From: Puffinus mauretanicus
Taxonomy: Eukaryota; Chordata; Aves; Procellariiformes; Procellariidae
Assembly: GCA_023333565.1 (NCBI GenBank)
Contig: JAJKFH010002480.1
Location: 186,001 to 250,000 of the forward strand
Direction: 5' to 3'
Length of the DNA: 64,000 bases
The notes below the pieces were generated by a model. That model did no database searches. It was not told the DNA's origin and saw nothing but the letters and a program-made list of their open reading frames with translations. The translations under genes were made by a program, and so were the position numbers. Shown piece by piece: positions 48,901 to 62,240 of the stretch (the first letter of the stretch is position 1; every line of letters begins with the position of its first letter).

Positions 48901-51900
48901 TAGTCTTAAAAGAATGGCTGTTATTTATCAACTTTCAATAAAAGAGAGATTTTCTAAGTCTTCTGTAATAGTTCTTTCACTAAAGAGAAGCTACCAGTTA
49001 ACAGTAATGTGACTGCTAACAATAAGATCAACAAATAAGTTAAACAAAAAGTTTAACAATTAAATACTGCATTCATCAGCAATCAAACAAAAATCTTCTA
49101 GGTTGCAAGTTTAGTGAGCTCTTCAGAATTTTCTTGTAAAGATATACATAAAGTATTGTAAAAATGTAAGTGGTGTTTCAAATGAGAAAACTTCACATTC
49201 TCCCTCTTCAAGAAAAGCCTGGGCATTTGTATTCATTTATATCACTAGCACTGCAAGAATTACAAAACACCACATTGTATTTCAGTAGAGATGCACTTCA
49301 TGAGGCCTGAGTATCAGCCCTCCTACAAACGTTAGCTAGAAATGAGTGAACTATTCAAACACTCTGTAAGTAAAGAGTTCAGGTCACAAGCAGTCATTAT
49401 TTAAAGTGAGTAGATGTCTTTGAAAAGGGATCTTCTTTCACTTCCTCCCATTTAAGGCATTTGAACTAAAATATTCTTCATGGATAAATCTTTCTCACTG
49501 CCATACAAAAAGAAATTATTTGTATCTAAAGGAACTAGTTAGTAAAACAGTTAGTAAACTGTTAGTAAAACAGTTCCATGTTTTACTAACCTCAAGAAAA
49601 ATATTCTGAAGATTTTTAGTAACAATGGTATTATTTAACAGCACAAAGAACCTGGGCTCCACATGCATATGATCATGTCAGAAGGTATGTCATTTATCAA
49701 CTCTGGATTTAAATTTGCAGTCCTTTTTGTGGCACAATTAGCCCCGATATCTAAGGTTTGACCTCATACAGAAAAGAAAGGCCAAACCAGCTGCGTGAAC
49801 TAAAGAACAAGTATGTATGTCTTGCTTATGTTTAAAGTGATCATCATCTTGCTTTAGATTATTTTAAGCAGATAAGCATTAAGTGAAAGTAGAATTAGCT
49901 TAATAATGCTAACAGATTAAGGACTAAAACACAGTCTCATCATTACACCAATTACAAATGTCATGTCAACAAAAAAAGCTACTATTTTGATCTCACCAAG
50001 ATGACGTGATACAGAGAAATGGATGTGTTAAAGGCGACTCTCAAAATTACGAAGTAAAAATAATGGATCATATTCACCAATTTCAGTGACAGTTCTATAA
50101 ATATCCTGTAAGTCTGTTATAATGATAAATAATATTCCACTCACCTAGCACTTTCCAATTAAATACTCTGGGACTCAGCCACATTCAACCAGCTCCAGAT
50201 CCCAGTTAGTATTAAAAATTCCTGGCTTACCACGAATAAAAAAAAGTATGGAAGTAGAGACCAAATGTTGTATTCAATCATCATGCAATGATGGACTGGA
50301 ATGCAACACGGATCAGTTAGCTCTCAGTCCTGTTTCAACCATTGGAAACCAATATGCTAAAATATATCAGAATTTTTTTCACATTGGACTAATAATCCAT
50401 TACAAAATATATTAAAAGACAGTCTTGGCATCAACTTCTTATGCTTATTTAAAATGTTTGCTATTAATCTTCATTACAACTCAATTTTTTTAAAAAATTC
50501 CAAACACATGAATTAAAGACAAAACTCTTTATATCAAATAGTGAGAAATGGTACTTCTATTGCCTACTTTGTGCATGCAGATCGCATTAAAACACACAGG
50601 CACTTTTTTCACAAAAGCCCTCTTTTGGAATAAAACTCACAGGTATGATCTTTCTTTCAAAGCAACTCACCATACAATTTAACAAACCTACATATGGTTT
50701 GCATTGTGTATTTCTTCTTTAAGATTCATGAAAGAGAAATTTTGCCTTGTAAAATCCAAATTGTCTTAGAATTAAACCAAATCAGTAAGCTTTTTATCTT
50801 TATTTTGAAATACCTGTATTTAAATGCTTTACTCTGAGGTGATCTTACCAGAATTTTAAATTGCAATAAAATAAATGTTTTTAAAAATAATAATTCAGTA
50901 TAAGGGAAGAGTTTGCAGGATTTATTTAGGTCTAGCAGAGCTGATCTGGCAGGTCAAGACTCTTGCATATCCCATCTGGAATTACACTATCAAAGGAATA
51001 CTCATTCAAATGACTCAAAGCAATGAGTCATTTATAAACTGCAATCTCTCAGCAGTTAACTTTTTTTTTTTTTAAAAGCTGTGGTTTATGTAAAATTTCA
51101 TGTATCCATTAAAATTAAAGACTGGCATGGCTCTGTCTCAAAGACCCTAAGGTAAAACACCAAAAGCAGCCTCTGCAACTTTGTTTTTTTGTAAAAAGGC
51201 TAGACACTGACCAACTAGAAAACATTTCCCTTCTGCCAGTATCTAAAACGCTATCTAAAAAGGCAAGCTGCAACACTGACATGCACAAAGTCAGGACAAA
51301 TGTCATGTCTGTATCGAGTGGAATTTTTGCAGTGATATGCTCTTTCCATATGGCCCCAAGAGGAATTTTAGTTAAGACTTTTTTTTCTTCCCTGCTGTTC
51401 TGAGTACAGTACAAGAAAAAAAAATTACTTCAAAATAGCCAAATTTATTTACTATGAGAAAATTTGTGTTCTGCCATCAAAAGCCTAAAAGCAATTTTTG
51501 AGCTTGGGATCAAGATGCCTGAGAGAGTTGAGCTGGTACCAGTCAAGCAGGTTGTTGGCAGTTACAAACTATGAAATATTTTTGAGTTGTTTTGTGCCAT
51601 GAATCTCCAAGGATGTGAACCAAGTGGCACAGCTCCTCATTTGGCTATAAATCTACAGTTTTCTCCCAGCACTACCTCAAAGGCAGAGACTTCAGCTACA
51701 CAGGGTCAGATGAATTTCTGATGGTTCTGCCCTTTGAAAGCACTCCTTAAAGTGCAAGTCACAATAATCTTTACACAGAGTATTTTATTTATCTGCAGAA
51801 GCAAAAACTGAACTTCACTTATTTTCAATACAGCTATTTCATTACAGTTTTTAGGGAGTTCATCTCGTATCTGTCAGAGGGCGAAAGCATGAGAATAACA

Positions 51901-53280
51901 CAAGTTTTTTAACTTGACTTTTCTTTTTCTTAGGATGTATTCCTGTTAAATTTCCAAGCTTCCTTCCACTGTCATAGGTATTATAACATGAAGGCCTAAT
52001 CTTTAACAATGCTTGTGATAAGAGAATAATTTTTCACCAACATACACTGCAACAGTAAGTGTTGTGTAGACTATTGCCCCCAGGGAAAAAGAATAGTAAC
52101 AAAGGTACGGGAGTGGAGGACCGGGTTATGTAGCAAGGTAAGTACAAGACTAGTACCAGTGATACACCAAAGTATCAACACCTCATCACTTATTTATTGC
52201 TTGGGATTGCATATACTTATAACCATCATCCTACTGCAGTGGTTACTGTGGTATGTGATTTTTAATACTCCACTTCCCTTTCAGCATGCAGTCATTCTGC
52301 TTTTTAAAGGTGCAAAATGTCCATGGGTATTTCCAGCATACCGGAAAGCCACAATAACAGATCTGTATGCAAATCTGAGAAGAATTTGCCTTTAGGATTA
52401 ATCATTTCTATAGCAAAAAGAGCCATGCTTAGAAATGTGATTATTAATAAGCAGGTTTTTTTCAGTCTACTAAAATTAATTGGAACATTTTGTCCATTAA
52501 TCATGTAATTCCATTTCAAAAAAATCTCAAACTCATACAGGCCAGAAAGCACTTTCAATTCAAATTTCCCCATTTGGTGTTTTCTCTTGCTTTGAAAAAC
52601 ACTTAGTTATAGTCTGAATCTGAATCAGCCATACTGCAGCAGTAGTACTGAACATTGTGATAGGTAACATAGCTCACAAAGGCACACAGACTGGATGTTT
52701 TCAAAATACATGCTGCTGTGCTGATGCTACTTTAATTTGAGGTTTTCATATGTGTAGGTGGTTTTTTGGTTTTGTTTTTTAACAAGCTCATCTTAAATTG
52801 TTCTTCACATGAGGTTCAGATAATATGAGGAAAACAGTAAAACTGTAATATCCCCTCAGTATTTAACAAAGAGTTACTTCTAGTTTGCTTTATACCTTTT
52901 TAAATTAAATTGTAAGTAATAGTATGCATTTCTTTTTCAGCCTGTCCTCTTTACAGCTTCCTGTTTTTTCTAGAAAAATGAATCAGGCATTTGTTTCTCC
53001 AAGATAAAAAAAGACTACTGAAAAATATTGTTCTAGTAAAGGCCATCCTGACAGAAAAAGGAAATGTTCATGAGACAATATCCTCAGCAAAAGGCATGCT
53101 TTTAGTAAAGCAAACCAGACAGTACCCCAAAACTACTCAAATAAATGCAAGCACATGTCTGTATCTACAGGAAAAGTAGCACAAAATGGAAACTGACAGT
53201 GCTGTGCCTTAAGTGCATCCCCATTTGTTTTATATGGAAGCTTATGCTTCTCTTTCACCTTTTATACTCTCTGTTACAAG
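45921..53280. other. Intronic sequence without recognised genes
   Basis: About 7.3 kb of AT-rich intron. The largest frame is 99 codons (51115-51414, minus) with no recognisable domain. A small direct and inverted repeat lies at 49531-49591, and a T-run near 51061. No other element was recognised. Confidence 0.5.
49531..49591. repeat. Short direct and inverted repeat (possible hairpin)
   Basis: GTTAGTAAAAC occurs at 49538 and 49561, and its reverse complement GTTTTACTAAC at 49580. AACAGTT and AACTGTT flank a 4-base loop at about 49547-49564, and the unit is bracketed by GGAACT and AGTTCC. A local duplication plus inversion seems likely. Confidence 0.7.
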
Positions 53281-54474
53281 AAAGATCAGGCTTCACTAAG
53301 GGCAAATTGTGCCTGACAAATCTGGTGGCCTTCTATGATGAAGTTACAGCATTGGTGGATAAAGGAAGAGCAACTGACATCCGTCTACCTGGCCTCGTGC
53401 AAAGCATTTGACACTATACCGCACGACATCCCTGTCTCTAAATTGGAGAGACATGAACTTGACGGATGGACCACTCGGTGGATAAGGAATTGGCTGGATG
53501 GTCGCACTCAAAGAATTGCGGTCAATAGTTCAGTGTCCAAGTGGAGACCACTGATGAGTGGTGTTCCTCAGGGGTCGGTACTGGGACCAGCGCTGTTTAA
53601 CATCTTTTGTCGGTGACATGGACAGTGGGGTTGAGTGCACCCTCAGCAAGTTTGCCGACAACACCAAGCTGTGTGGTACAGTTGACACACTGGAGGAAAG
53701 GGATGCCATCTAGAGGGACCCTGACAGGCTTGAGAAGTGGGTCCATGCGAACCTCATGAAGTTCAACAAGGCCAAGTGCAAGGTCCTGCACATGGGTCGG
53801 GGCAATCCCAAGCACAAATACAGGCTGGGTGGAGAATGGATTGAGAGCAGCCCTGAGAAGAAAGATTTGGGGGTGTTGGTTGATGAGAAGATCAACATCA
53901 CCTGGCCAATCGCATCCTGGGCTGCATCAAAAGAAGGTGACCAGCAGGACGAGGGAGGTGATTCCCTCCCTCTACTCTGCTCTTGTGAGATCCCACCTGG
54001 AGTACTGTGTCCAGCTCTGGGGCCCCCAATGTACGAAGGACATGGACCTGTTGGAGCGAGTCCAGAGGAGGGCCACGAAGATGATCAGAAGGCTGGAGCA
54101 CCCCTCCTATGAAGACAGGCTGAGAAGAGGGCTGGGGTTGTTCAGCTTGGAGAAGAAAAGGCTCCGGGGAGACCTTATAGCAGCCTTCCAGTACCTGAAG
54201 GGGGCCTACAAGAAAGCTGGAGAAGGACTTTTTACAAGGGCATGTAATGATAGACGAGGCCTTTAAACTGAAAAAGGGTAGATTTAGATTAGATATAAGG
54301 AAGAAATTCTTCACTATGAGGGTGGTGAGACACTGGAACAGGTTGCCCAGAAGGCCAGGTTGGATGGGGCTTTGAGCAACCTGGTCTAGTGGAAGGTATC
54401 CCTGCCCATGGCAGGGGAGTTGGAACTAGATGATCTTTAAGGTCCCTTCCAACCCAAACCATTCTATGATTCTA
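53281..54474 (+). mobile_element. CR1 LINE, longest copy in the window, with part of the reverse transcriptase
   Basis: About 1.2 kb. It begins in the RT finger/palm region ([19 protein letters not shown]), includes KAFDTIPHD (palm motif with the first catalytic Asp), [10 protein letters not shown] (RT motif B) at about 53548-53580, and the motif C position at 53651-53662. It then runs through the ORF2 C-terminus ([20 protein letters not shown]) to a 3' end with CCCATGGCAGGGGAGTTGGA and ATTCTATGATTCTAT. The frame is broken several times: between 53400 and 53412, by an extra base near 53608, by a TAG at 53711-53713, and later. The endonuclease and most of the 5' part are missing. Motif C reads FADN instead of FADD, which would remove a catalytic Asp. 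A dead copy. Confidence 0.95.
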
Positions 54475-55635
54475 TCTGTGATAATTGCTAAAAACCAGCA
54501 TGTCAAAACCTCAAAATTTAATGTATCTTTTGAGAATTATTTGGCTATAAATATACTGCACCAAATATTGGAATCAATTACAATGTCTAAGTTTTGGCAA
54601 TTATTTGACAAGAAAATCAACACAAGAGTCTCCATATGATAATCTAGTGGGTCTCTTCAGTCTGAGGTGTTTTTTAAAAAGCAGACCATCAGACATGAAT
54701 AGGATTACTCCTTCTAGCTAGCACAACCCCAGATCATGCAAGAGTTGCTTTCTCGAATATATAGCACCTGAAACCACTTCTGGTGCCGTAGACTGTTCAT
54801 ACATTTCCACACTGCAACACAAAACAGTGACCTGTCACAGCAGCATGAAACTTCATCCAAATGTTTGACAATGGAACATCATGGCAAGTCTGTTACTGTC
54901 AAATAATTCACAAGAGATGGTAGATCTAGCTGTTGATATAATTAAACAGAATTTAAGGAATCAAAGTTAGATCATCCCTCTGTCCTTAGAGCAAGTTTAC
55001 CATGGAAAGAAAATAAACATAACAATGTAAATCATTCAGTCACTGCAGACGACTGCTTAAAATAATGTTTCTCCATAGGTCTGCGTGAGTATTGGCATGG
55101 TTAATGCCAAGAGCTATCCTCTTCTTTACAATTTATGGACTAGAATTGCAAAGTTATTTGTGAAGTTACTGTACGCTGAATTACAGTTGACAGATACAGA
55201 AGCCTACAAATGTATTCCTATTGTAATATTCTCATTAGACACTGTAGAAGGCAGGATATTAAAACAAGATTTCTGCCTATCGGAGAAGTTTCTGCAACTG
55301 TCTTAACAGGAAGAGCAGGGTCAAAAAAACTTAAGAAGTTTTTAAGAAATGTAAAGTGGATTATATGAAGGAGTTGTCTCTAATAGAAGGGGACTAGACT
55401 AGATTCCTACTACATCCTATGCTTCTACAAAATAGTCACTGTAAACCAAAATTTACATTAAGTAGCCCCGTGGCAAAAAAATTTTGGCAAAACTGTTGAA
55501 GTGTTAATGACTCAGATTTCCCATTCTCAAGAACACGAGGGTTTTTCATACTGTCACAAACAAACAAGGCTGACAACACTCTCCTTACATGAAAAAACTT
55601 AACTCTCAACATTTTTGCAAACTTTTGGTCTAAAC

Positions 55636-55666
55636 TTTTTTTTTTTGGGGGGGGGGGGAGGGGGAG
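55636..55666 (+). repeat. Poly-T followed by poly-G tract
   Basis: About 11 T followed by about 12 G, then an A and a further G-run. Low-complexity and prone to length error. The G-runs could stack as a quadruplex. Confidence 0.85.
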
Positions 55667-58600
55667 TTATAAAGGCCCCAACTGCTCACTTGAAGTTGGA
55701 TGATACTTTCCATCTCATTAGAGTAAACTCAGCTTTAAATCTCTTCTTGCCCTAGCACTGCCATCAGTGCCTGCTGGATGCTCCTCTCCCCCAAAAAACG
55801 CAACACGAGAACATGCAGCTGTATGTCATAATTTCTGATGATACTATGCTAATTTTAAAGATGGAATTTACATGCCTTTTTCATTTTCATTATTTCCGTT
55901 TCAAAAGCAGTTGTCTTTCCAGTCAGAGAAATCTCAGCTAAAAAGCCATTAAGAGTTCAGTAATTTTACACCACTTACAGAATTTGAATGGGAAAGACAT
56001 GTACATGGTCACAACTTGGACAATTAATCGTGGGGCCAGCAATTTTAGTTATTAAGACTAACTAGCTACTGAAGCATTCTCCTTCTTACTAGTTTTCATT
56101 GAAGTAACACAGCAGCCTATATTTTGAGAATTTTAAAGTTTTCTTCACCCCAAAGCAGCATGATGATTGGCCCTATAACCTACAGGTGCACTTCTAAGGT
56201 GTTGCAGGCTCCAAGCCCATGGTCAGCTATAAACCCCTCTACATTCCTGTACCACTGTTTCAAGATATTGTTGGCAGGGGTCCACACTCCATATACTACT
56301 TCCATCAACACTAGATTGGTATTTGCTCTGGAACCTGGAAAGTAAAACTTCTACACATATTTTAGCTCCTTTTCCTTCTATTTTTATTCTGTCTTTCGTT
56401 CAGAAGTCGTCCAAAATAATTAATTCTTTTAAAGCAAAATCAGGTAGAATCAATTAGAGCATGTTTTCCAATGGTGTACTTCTTAATGTGCTACTTACTT
56501 ATTTAATAAATTTAGGAAAATGACCGAGCCTAAAATAACTACATTAATTATAATAGCTCCATCATATAAACTACTTTGCCTATCCTAAAATAAGAATGCT
56601 GTTCTCACAAAGAAAGATACTCCAAAGAAGAAACCGTACATTTGTTGCCTGTATACTTGTTGTGTTTGTGTATACTTGTTGTGTTTATGTGTTCCACCTC
56701 TGGAAAAAAATCCACTGGAAATCTGAGGAATAAAAAACCCCATAGAAGTAAAATTTTGAGGCAAGAACTATTACAGCATGCTAAGAACAGAATTATTTTT
56801 TCTTGTAACGAGATAGAATCCAGGGAAAAAACCCTACATTCAAGTCATTGTTGAATAGGAGTTATTTAACAATATGCTGTGGCTGGGCGAGACAAATGGA
56901 GGCATCAGTGAACAAAATCAGCTTATTCATCATGTCAACAGGGTTATTTTAATTAACATCAAAAGCCAAGCACATCTGGTGAAAGTCCTAGCTAAGAGGT
57001 CTCCATGCTGGGACAGCTACTGAACACATCAGTACACAAATCCCCTTACTTCAGCTGTTTGCAGGAAAAAATAATCATTACTTTTGGTACTAAAAAGAGA
57101 AATTCCAAAGGGAAAAACCTTGAAAAGTAAACTTTTGCCTCATCTTGGTAAGTGTTAAGCATTTAAACCAAACTGCCTAGAGAAGTTATGGAGAGTTTGT
57201 CACCTCTCAGGTCATGAACGACAATCTACAACTTTGAAAACCATCTAGTGATTTTGAGAGCCTATTTGGATAATTGAGGAATACTGCAATATCAGATAAT
57301 AAGGAATTGAAATAAAAGCTTGAAACAGTATTTGGACTATTAAAAAAGGGTAAGAAATACTCTTATTAATCCTGTGTAGCTAATGAGGAAAAATTCTCAC
57401 ACTATCTGTAAAATCGATAAATCATTTACACAGACCGAAGACATCACAGATTGCAAAACAAACTTCCTGCAAGCCAGTGATAAAGCAATGCATAAAATGC
57501 ATGGTGGGTGGCATCTCCCATTCTAGAGCATGTCAGCCTTTTGTTAGGGAATCAACAGGCTGTAATAGGGAATACAAATTCTCTAGGGGCATTCCTGACT
57601 TTCCTCTCATCTCTCTACTTGGACAGGGGACCAAAATGCAATCACAGTCAGTGGCTACCAACTAAGTGGCAAACTATTCTTTTAAGAGTGCAAAAGGGAA
57701 CTCTGAGAACAAAATCCTGTAACTGAGTCACTAGGGTTCTCCATACTTATTCAGCACTTGCTTGAAGTATGGGTCGTCTGGTCCTTCTTGAGTAAGGACA
57801 CAAGAGAAGAACAAACCCATCAATTCTAAATGTAAAGTTCTGGGACTCTCTTTTCCCTTTGGGAAGATGAGACGGAATTCCTACCATTGAAAGACATATT
57901 TTCACTGACTGTTAGGCTCCAAGCACGAACTGTAACATACCAGAAGAGTCCTGACACACGCCCCACTGTCACCAGCAGCTCAGGCACCTGCACAGCAATG
58001 CACTCTGTCATTCTGGGACACCTGCACAGCAGACGCTGGCAGTTAGGCTGCTGATCTGACCAGCCCTGTCACTGTGGGACCTGAGAGAGAGAAACAGGTA
58101 GCTGCATGTTTATGCTGCAGTCAGAAGTGTCTCTCCAACAGGACTGCACGCTGAACAGAGCGCCATCGGGTGTTGTGATCTCCAGCTACTGCCTTGCACT
58201 GCAGCTTTCCCCAGCCACGTCACTGTCACAGAAAAGCCCCTGCCAGGTAACCCAGCACGTGTTTCAAATCTTATGTTTCACGCCTTTATGAAGCAAGCAG
58301 GTCTGGGTCCTCTGCTTCTGGATTCAATCTTGAAAATGTTTAATTAAATAATTCCTACTCACAAGAGTAATCTATCTCAAGTATGGATTTGGGAGATCAA
58401 ACTTTTCATTTGCAACAAAGAAAATCAGTGTAACAATCACCAATTTAATTTTGCAAAGCATCTTTTCCAAAAAAGATGTTTCATTGTACCAGGAAATTAT
58501 CTAATTACATGTTTTGAAACACTTTTTAGATTGTAAAGCTGATAAAGACACTTTTAAAACATATCAAAACAGCTAAGCTTCTGCCTTTCCATTACATCAA

Positions 58601-61600
58601 CTTGTTTTTTTCTGCTGACTTATAAAATAAAGTCATAGAAGAACAAGTCCAACAACACTTTTGAAAAAAGAAGAAAGCCCTCTGAAACTGTCTTAAAAAA
58701 TATAATTAAAAACAAACCCCAAATACTGAAATGAACTATTAATTCAAAATTAAAATATTTGTCCAATTATGTGTGGCTGAGTGTGACACTGAAAAAAATG
58801 ACCTGTCGCCTGTCTCAGACTTCCCAGAGAACCTTATTTTCCCTTTCAAGATGTAAATTAAAAGACAGACAAAAAGAACAATAACAAGTGTTCCCAAGGG
58901 TGGAAAAACGTATAGAATTTTGGCTGGGTGACCTTCAGTTGAGGCTCTACTACAGTTGATCACATCCACAATCTTTGTACCAACAATCGCCTACAGAGGC
59001 CTTTCAAGGCTGTCAGAATAACTTTGAAACTGAGCTTTTTACTCAATCTATTTTTGGAGGGAACTTAGAGCAAATCATATTAAAAAATTACAGTACAGAA
59101 ATGTAAACAGAACATAATCAAAGTAAAAGTCATATGAAACCAGTAGCTCCAGAAATTTTCATAAATAGATGCCTTTTTTCTTTTAATTGGAATTTTTTTT
59201 CTTTTAATATGATGACTGGTTCAACATTTTTCTGCTTTCAAGTTTGGCAGAATTAAAAAGGATGCTTTTTTTATCCTGGGAATATCACAAATCTCAAACC
59301 AGGATCTTTCCTAGCTTTGACAAGACACCTTTTACAACATACACCTTTACTGACTACCCTCAGTGCTGAATCTTTAGCAAAACCTTAACTTCTCTTAAAT
59401 ATCAATCATTTAATGTCCCACTTTCAATAAGTTGTAAATAGTCTCACCAGAAATCTCTTTATTCAATTTTACATTGTCCACTCTCTTGCAATGGCAAAAT
59501 TTCATTGCTTCTCCACTGCCATAAAGTCTTTCAGAAGCAGATAAAAATCAAAATGCCAAATATAAAATATGAATAAAGAAGCACAACCCTCTTCCACCTC
59601 TAATAAAAATTAGTTTTGTCTAAAATTAAGATCTACCATTTGGGTGATGTCAGGGCTGAGAGACAGTGATGGCAGCATCTGTGAGATCATCCCATGACTG
59701 GAAAAGTCTTCATTGAAGGAACAGCTGTCAAAAAATTGTATTAGGTATATCCTCTGCAGTATGAAGGGATGGTAAGAATCATTGGCATTACTACACCCCT
59801 CCTGCCAGCAGGGCTGCCAGGTCCGTTAGAGGAGTTGTAGATTGCATATACACATGTTTGTTCAACATTAAAATCTGCTCCACAATTTTCACATTAATTT
59901 CACATCACATCAAATCCTCATTTCTGACATATGCCTGTGCAATTAAGCCATATACATTTGCAAAAATGTATTTTTTCCTAATCTCTAAAGGCAAAAGCAG
60001 TTACATTTCTGTTTAAATATACAGTAGAATGAGTAAAATGACAAACATGACTAGGAAAAGTGTCAAAACCAAATGTGAAATAAAAAAAAACCTTTTGTGA
60101 AGAACTCCCACATCAAATTCTGCTCTTGTAAGCTCAAAAATGTTGACCTTTTACTACATTCCCTACAAAGCTGTACAGTGATGACCACATAGTGCAGGCT
60201 GTACTCATTTATTGATGCAAAGCCTGCTTTGTTTGAGTCCCCAGATATCTAACCTAGGTGAATAATGGCACTGGCAAGAGTCTGCAGAGAAGTTTATCCA
60301 CACAATGTAACTTCCTATGTGGCTCTAAAAGAAATCATACAGAATGGACGTTAAGATTAGAAAAGCTACTTTTGTCCAAACTGTCCAACTAAGCAGAAAA
60401 GCGAAAGCCTTTCTCAAGTGGTAATTACTTTTATTCCTGGAGCTTTCGAAAATACCATATTTTGAGAAAATTCTGAAAACCACCTTTGCATTTGCACCTT
60501 AATGTGTACAAAAGGCTGCTTAGGCAAACAAATGACACAAAACAGCTTGGTTTTGTTCTTTTTCTTTCTTCCTTTTTAAAAAAGGAGACTCCAAACCCAC
60601 ATCCCTCAGATGTTTCATCAGGTAAAGAGACCTTTGAAAATATGGTCTGTAAATCTAACAAACTCCAGTTGGGCAAGCCGCCTTCCTCTTACTTCTGTGA
60701 AGTTTGCTCCAGTGAAAAATTTTGTTCTACCTCCAAACATGTTTGCAGTGTTGCTGTAGTTTGCACAAACTGTACTTAGTTTTTCCAAACAAGCCCACAG
60801 GAGAAGGATATTAAAGAGCAATCTGCAGTCCTCTCCAGGGATTTTGAACTCCTGCTGCTGGTAGCATAGTCAAGAATCACCAATGACTGCCCTACAATAT
60901 TCTGGTGAGTGAAGTCTGAGGCACTCTATAGAAACACAAGCTTTGTATCCACTTAGAATGGTAACACTGCAAAAGGATGTAAGTGTACATTCCACGGAGC
61001 AAAAATTTAGTGTTTCTTCCTGTACACTATCTGCTTCAACACACAGAAATTTTTCACGGACAAGAACAGACGCTGATCAGTTCTTAATGCATATGCCCTG
61101 CATTATCAATATTGCTATAGATACTTCTGAGTTTCGGGCTAGTGCCTCAATCTTTAACACGTTACTTCACAGGAGCTACTAGAAAGTGGGAAAACATATT
61201 CTTCTATTTTTACATAGCACAAATGAAGGCACAGAGAGATTAACTGATTTCCTAAGAGTCACACTCTGCAGCACAACAGGAACCGTACTGCTGTTTCCTT
61301 CAACCTAGGTCAGCTTCCCGATGACTCATACTTCCTTCTTCTCTGATGCTGCTATACTGAGGGGCTTCACAGTGAAGGTGAAGCCTAAGAAAACACATCA
61401 ATCAAGAAGTTTTGAGAACTTTTTTAAAAAAAACCCACCACACAGAATTTAAGCCTGCTAGTGGCCTTCAAGAATCTCACAAAACCAGAAATCTCACAGT
61501 TCAAATACAATTTTTTATTTCAGAAACACAATACACTTTAATACAACCTTTAAGGATTTTTTGACAGAAGACTGTTCCTTCATTTTGTGATGCTTACACC

Positions 61601-62223
61601 ATTGCTCACCGATCAATCATTGAAAAACAGGAATGTAGAACATTCAATAAAAACACCAACAGTAGGTAAGACTAGGAAAATTGATCAAAGGTAGAAAAAA
61701 AGGATTACTTGTGGTACAGGGAAAAACTCAAATGTACCATGGAAGTGTCCTTCTATTCACAAACCTGAAGGACTATCAGAATATTAAACCCAAAAAGGAT
61801 TAGGGACAGATCAATACCCAATGAACAAAAAGGAGCATTCTGACCAAGAAAGTAGTGAGAGGCCAGCAGATGTTGCATAGGGTATGGGCAGACAAACAAG
61901 TTACTGCAGGAAAAGCTGTGTCTGGACTTGCAGCTCTACTATTGCTGTGCTTACGCTGTAACACAATACATTCTGTTTAGTTCTCTAAGCAAGAGAGAAG
62001 TATCTGTCTCTTCACTATAGCTTCAGTCACATCTGCCTTAAAAATAGTCACAGGTAAGGAATACTGCAGTACAGTGCAATGTTCCCAAGTTTTACGTTCC
62101 TGAAGGGTTCATACAACAGTCACAGGCATTACCATTCACTCTAAGACAGGACTTTGATTTAATGAATGTAAAAAAATCCCCAAACAAAAAAAAAAACCCA
62201 CTTCCACCCCACATTACACCCAC

Positions 62224-62240
62224 CTCTCTCTCTCTCTCTA
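62224..62240 (+). repeat. (CT)n microsatellite
   Basis: About eight tandem CT units in intron. Confidence 0.85.

Noticed and set aside
53756..54314. Overlapping frames of 118-145 codons
   Set aside because: They are frames and antisense shadows of the CR1 ORF2 C-terminus.
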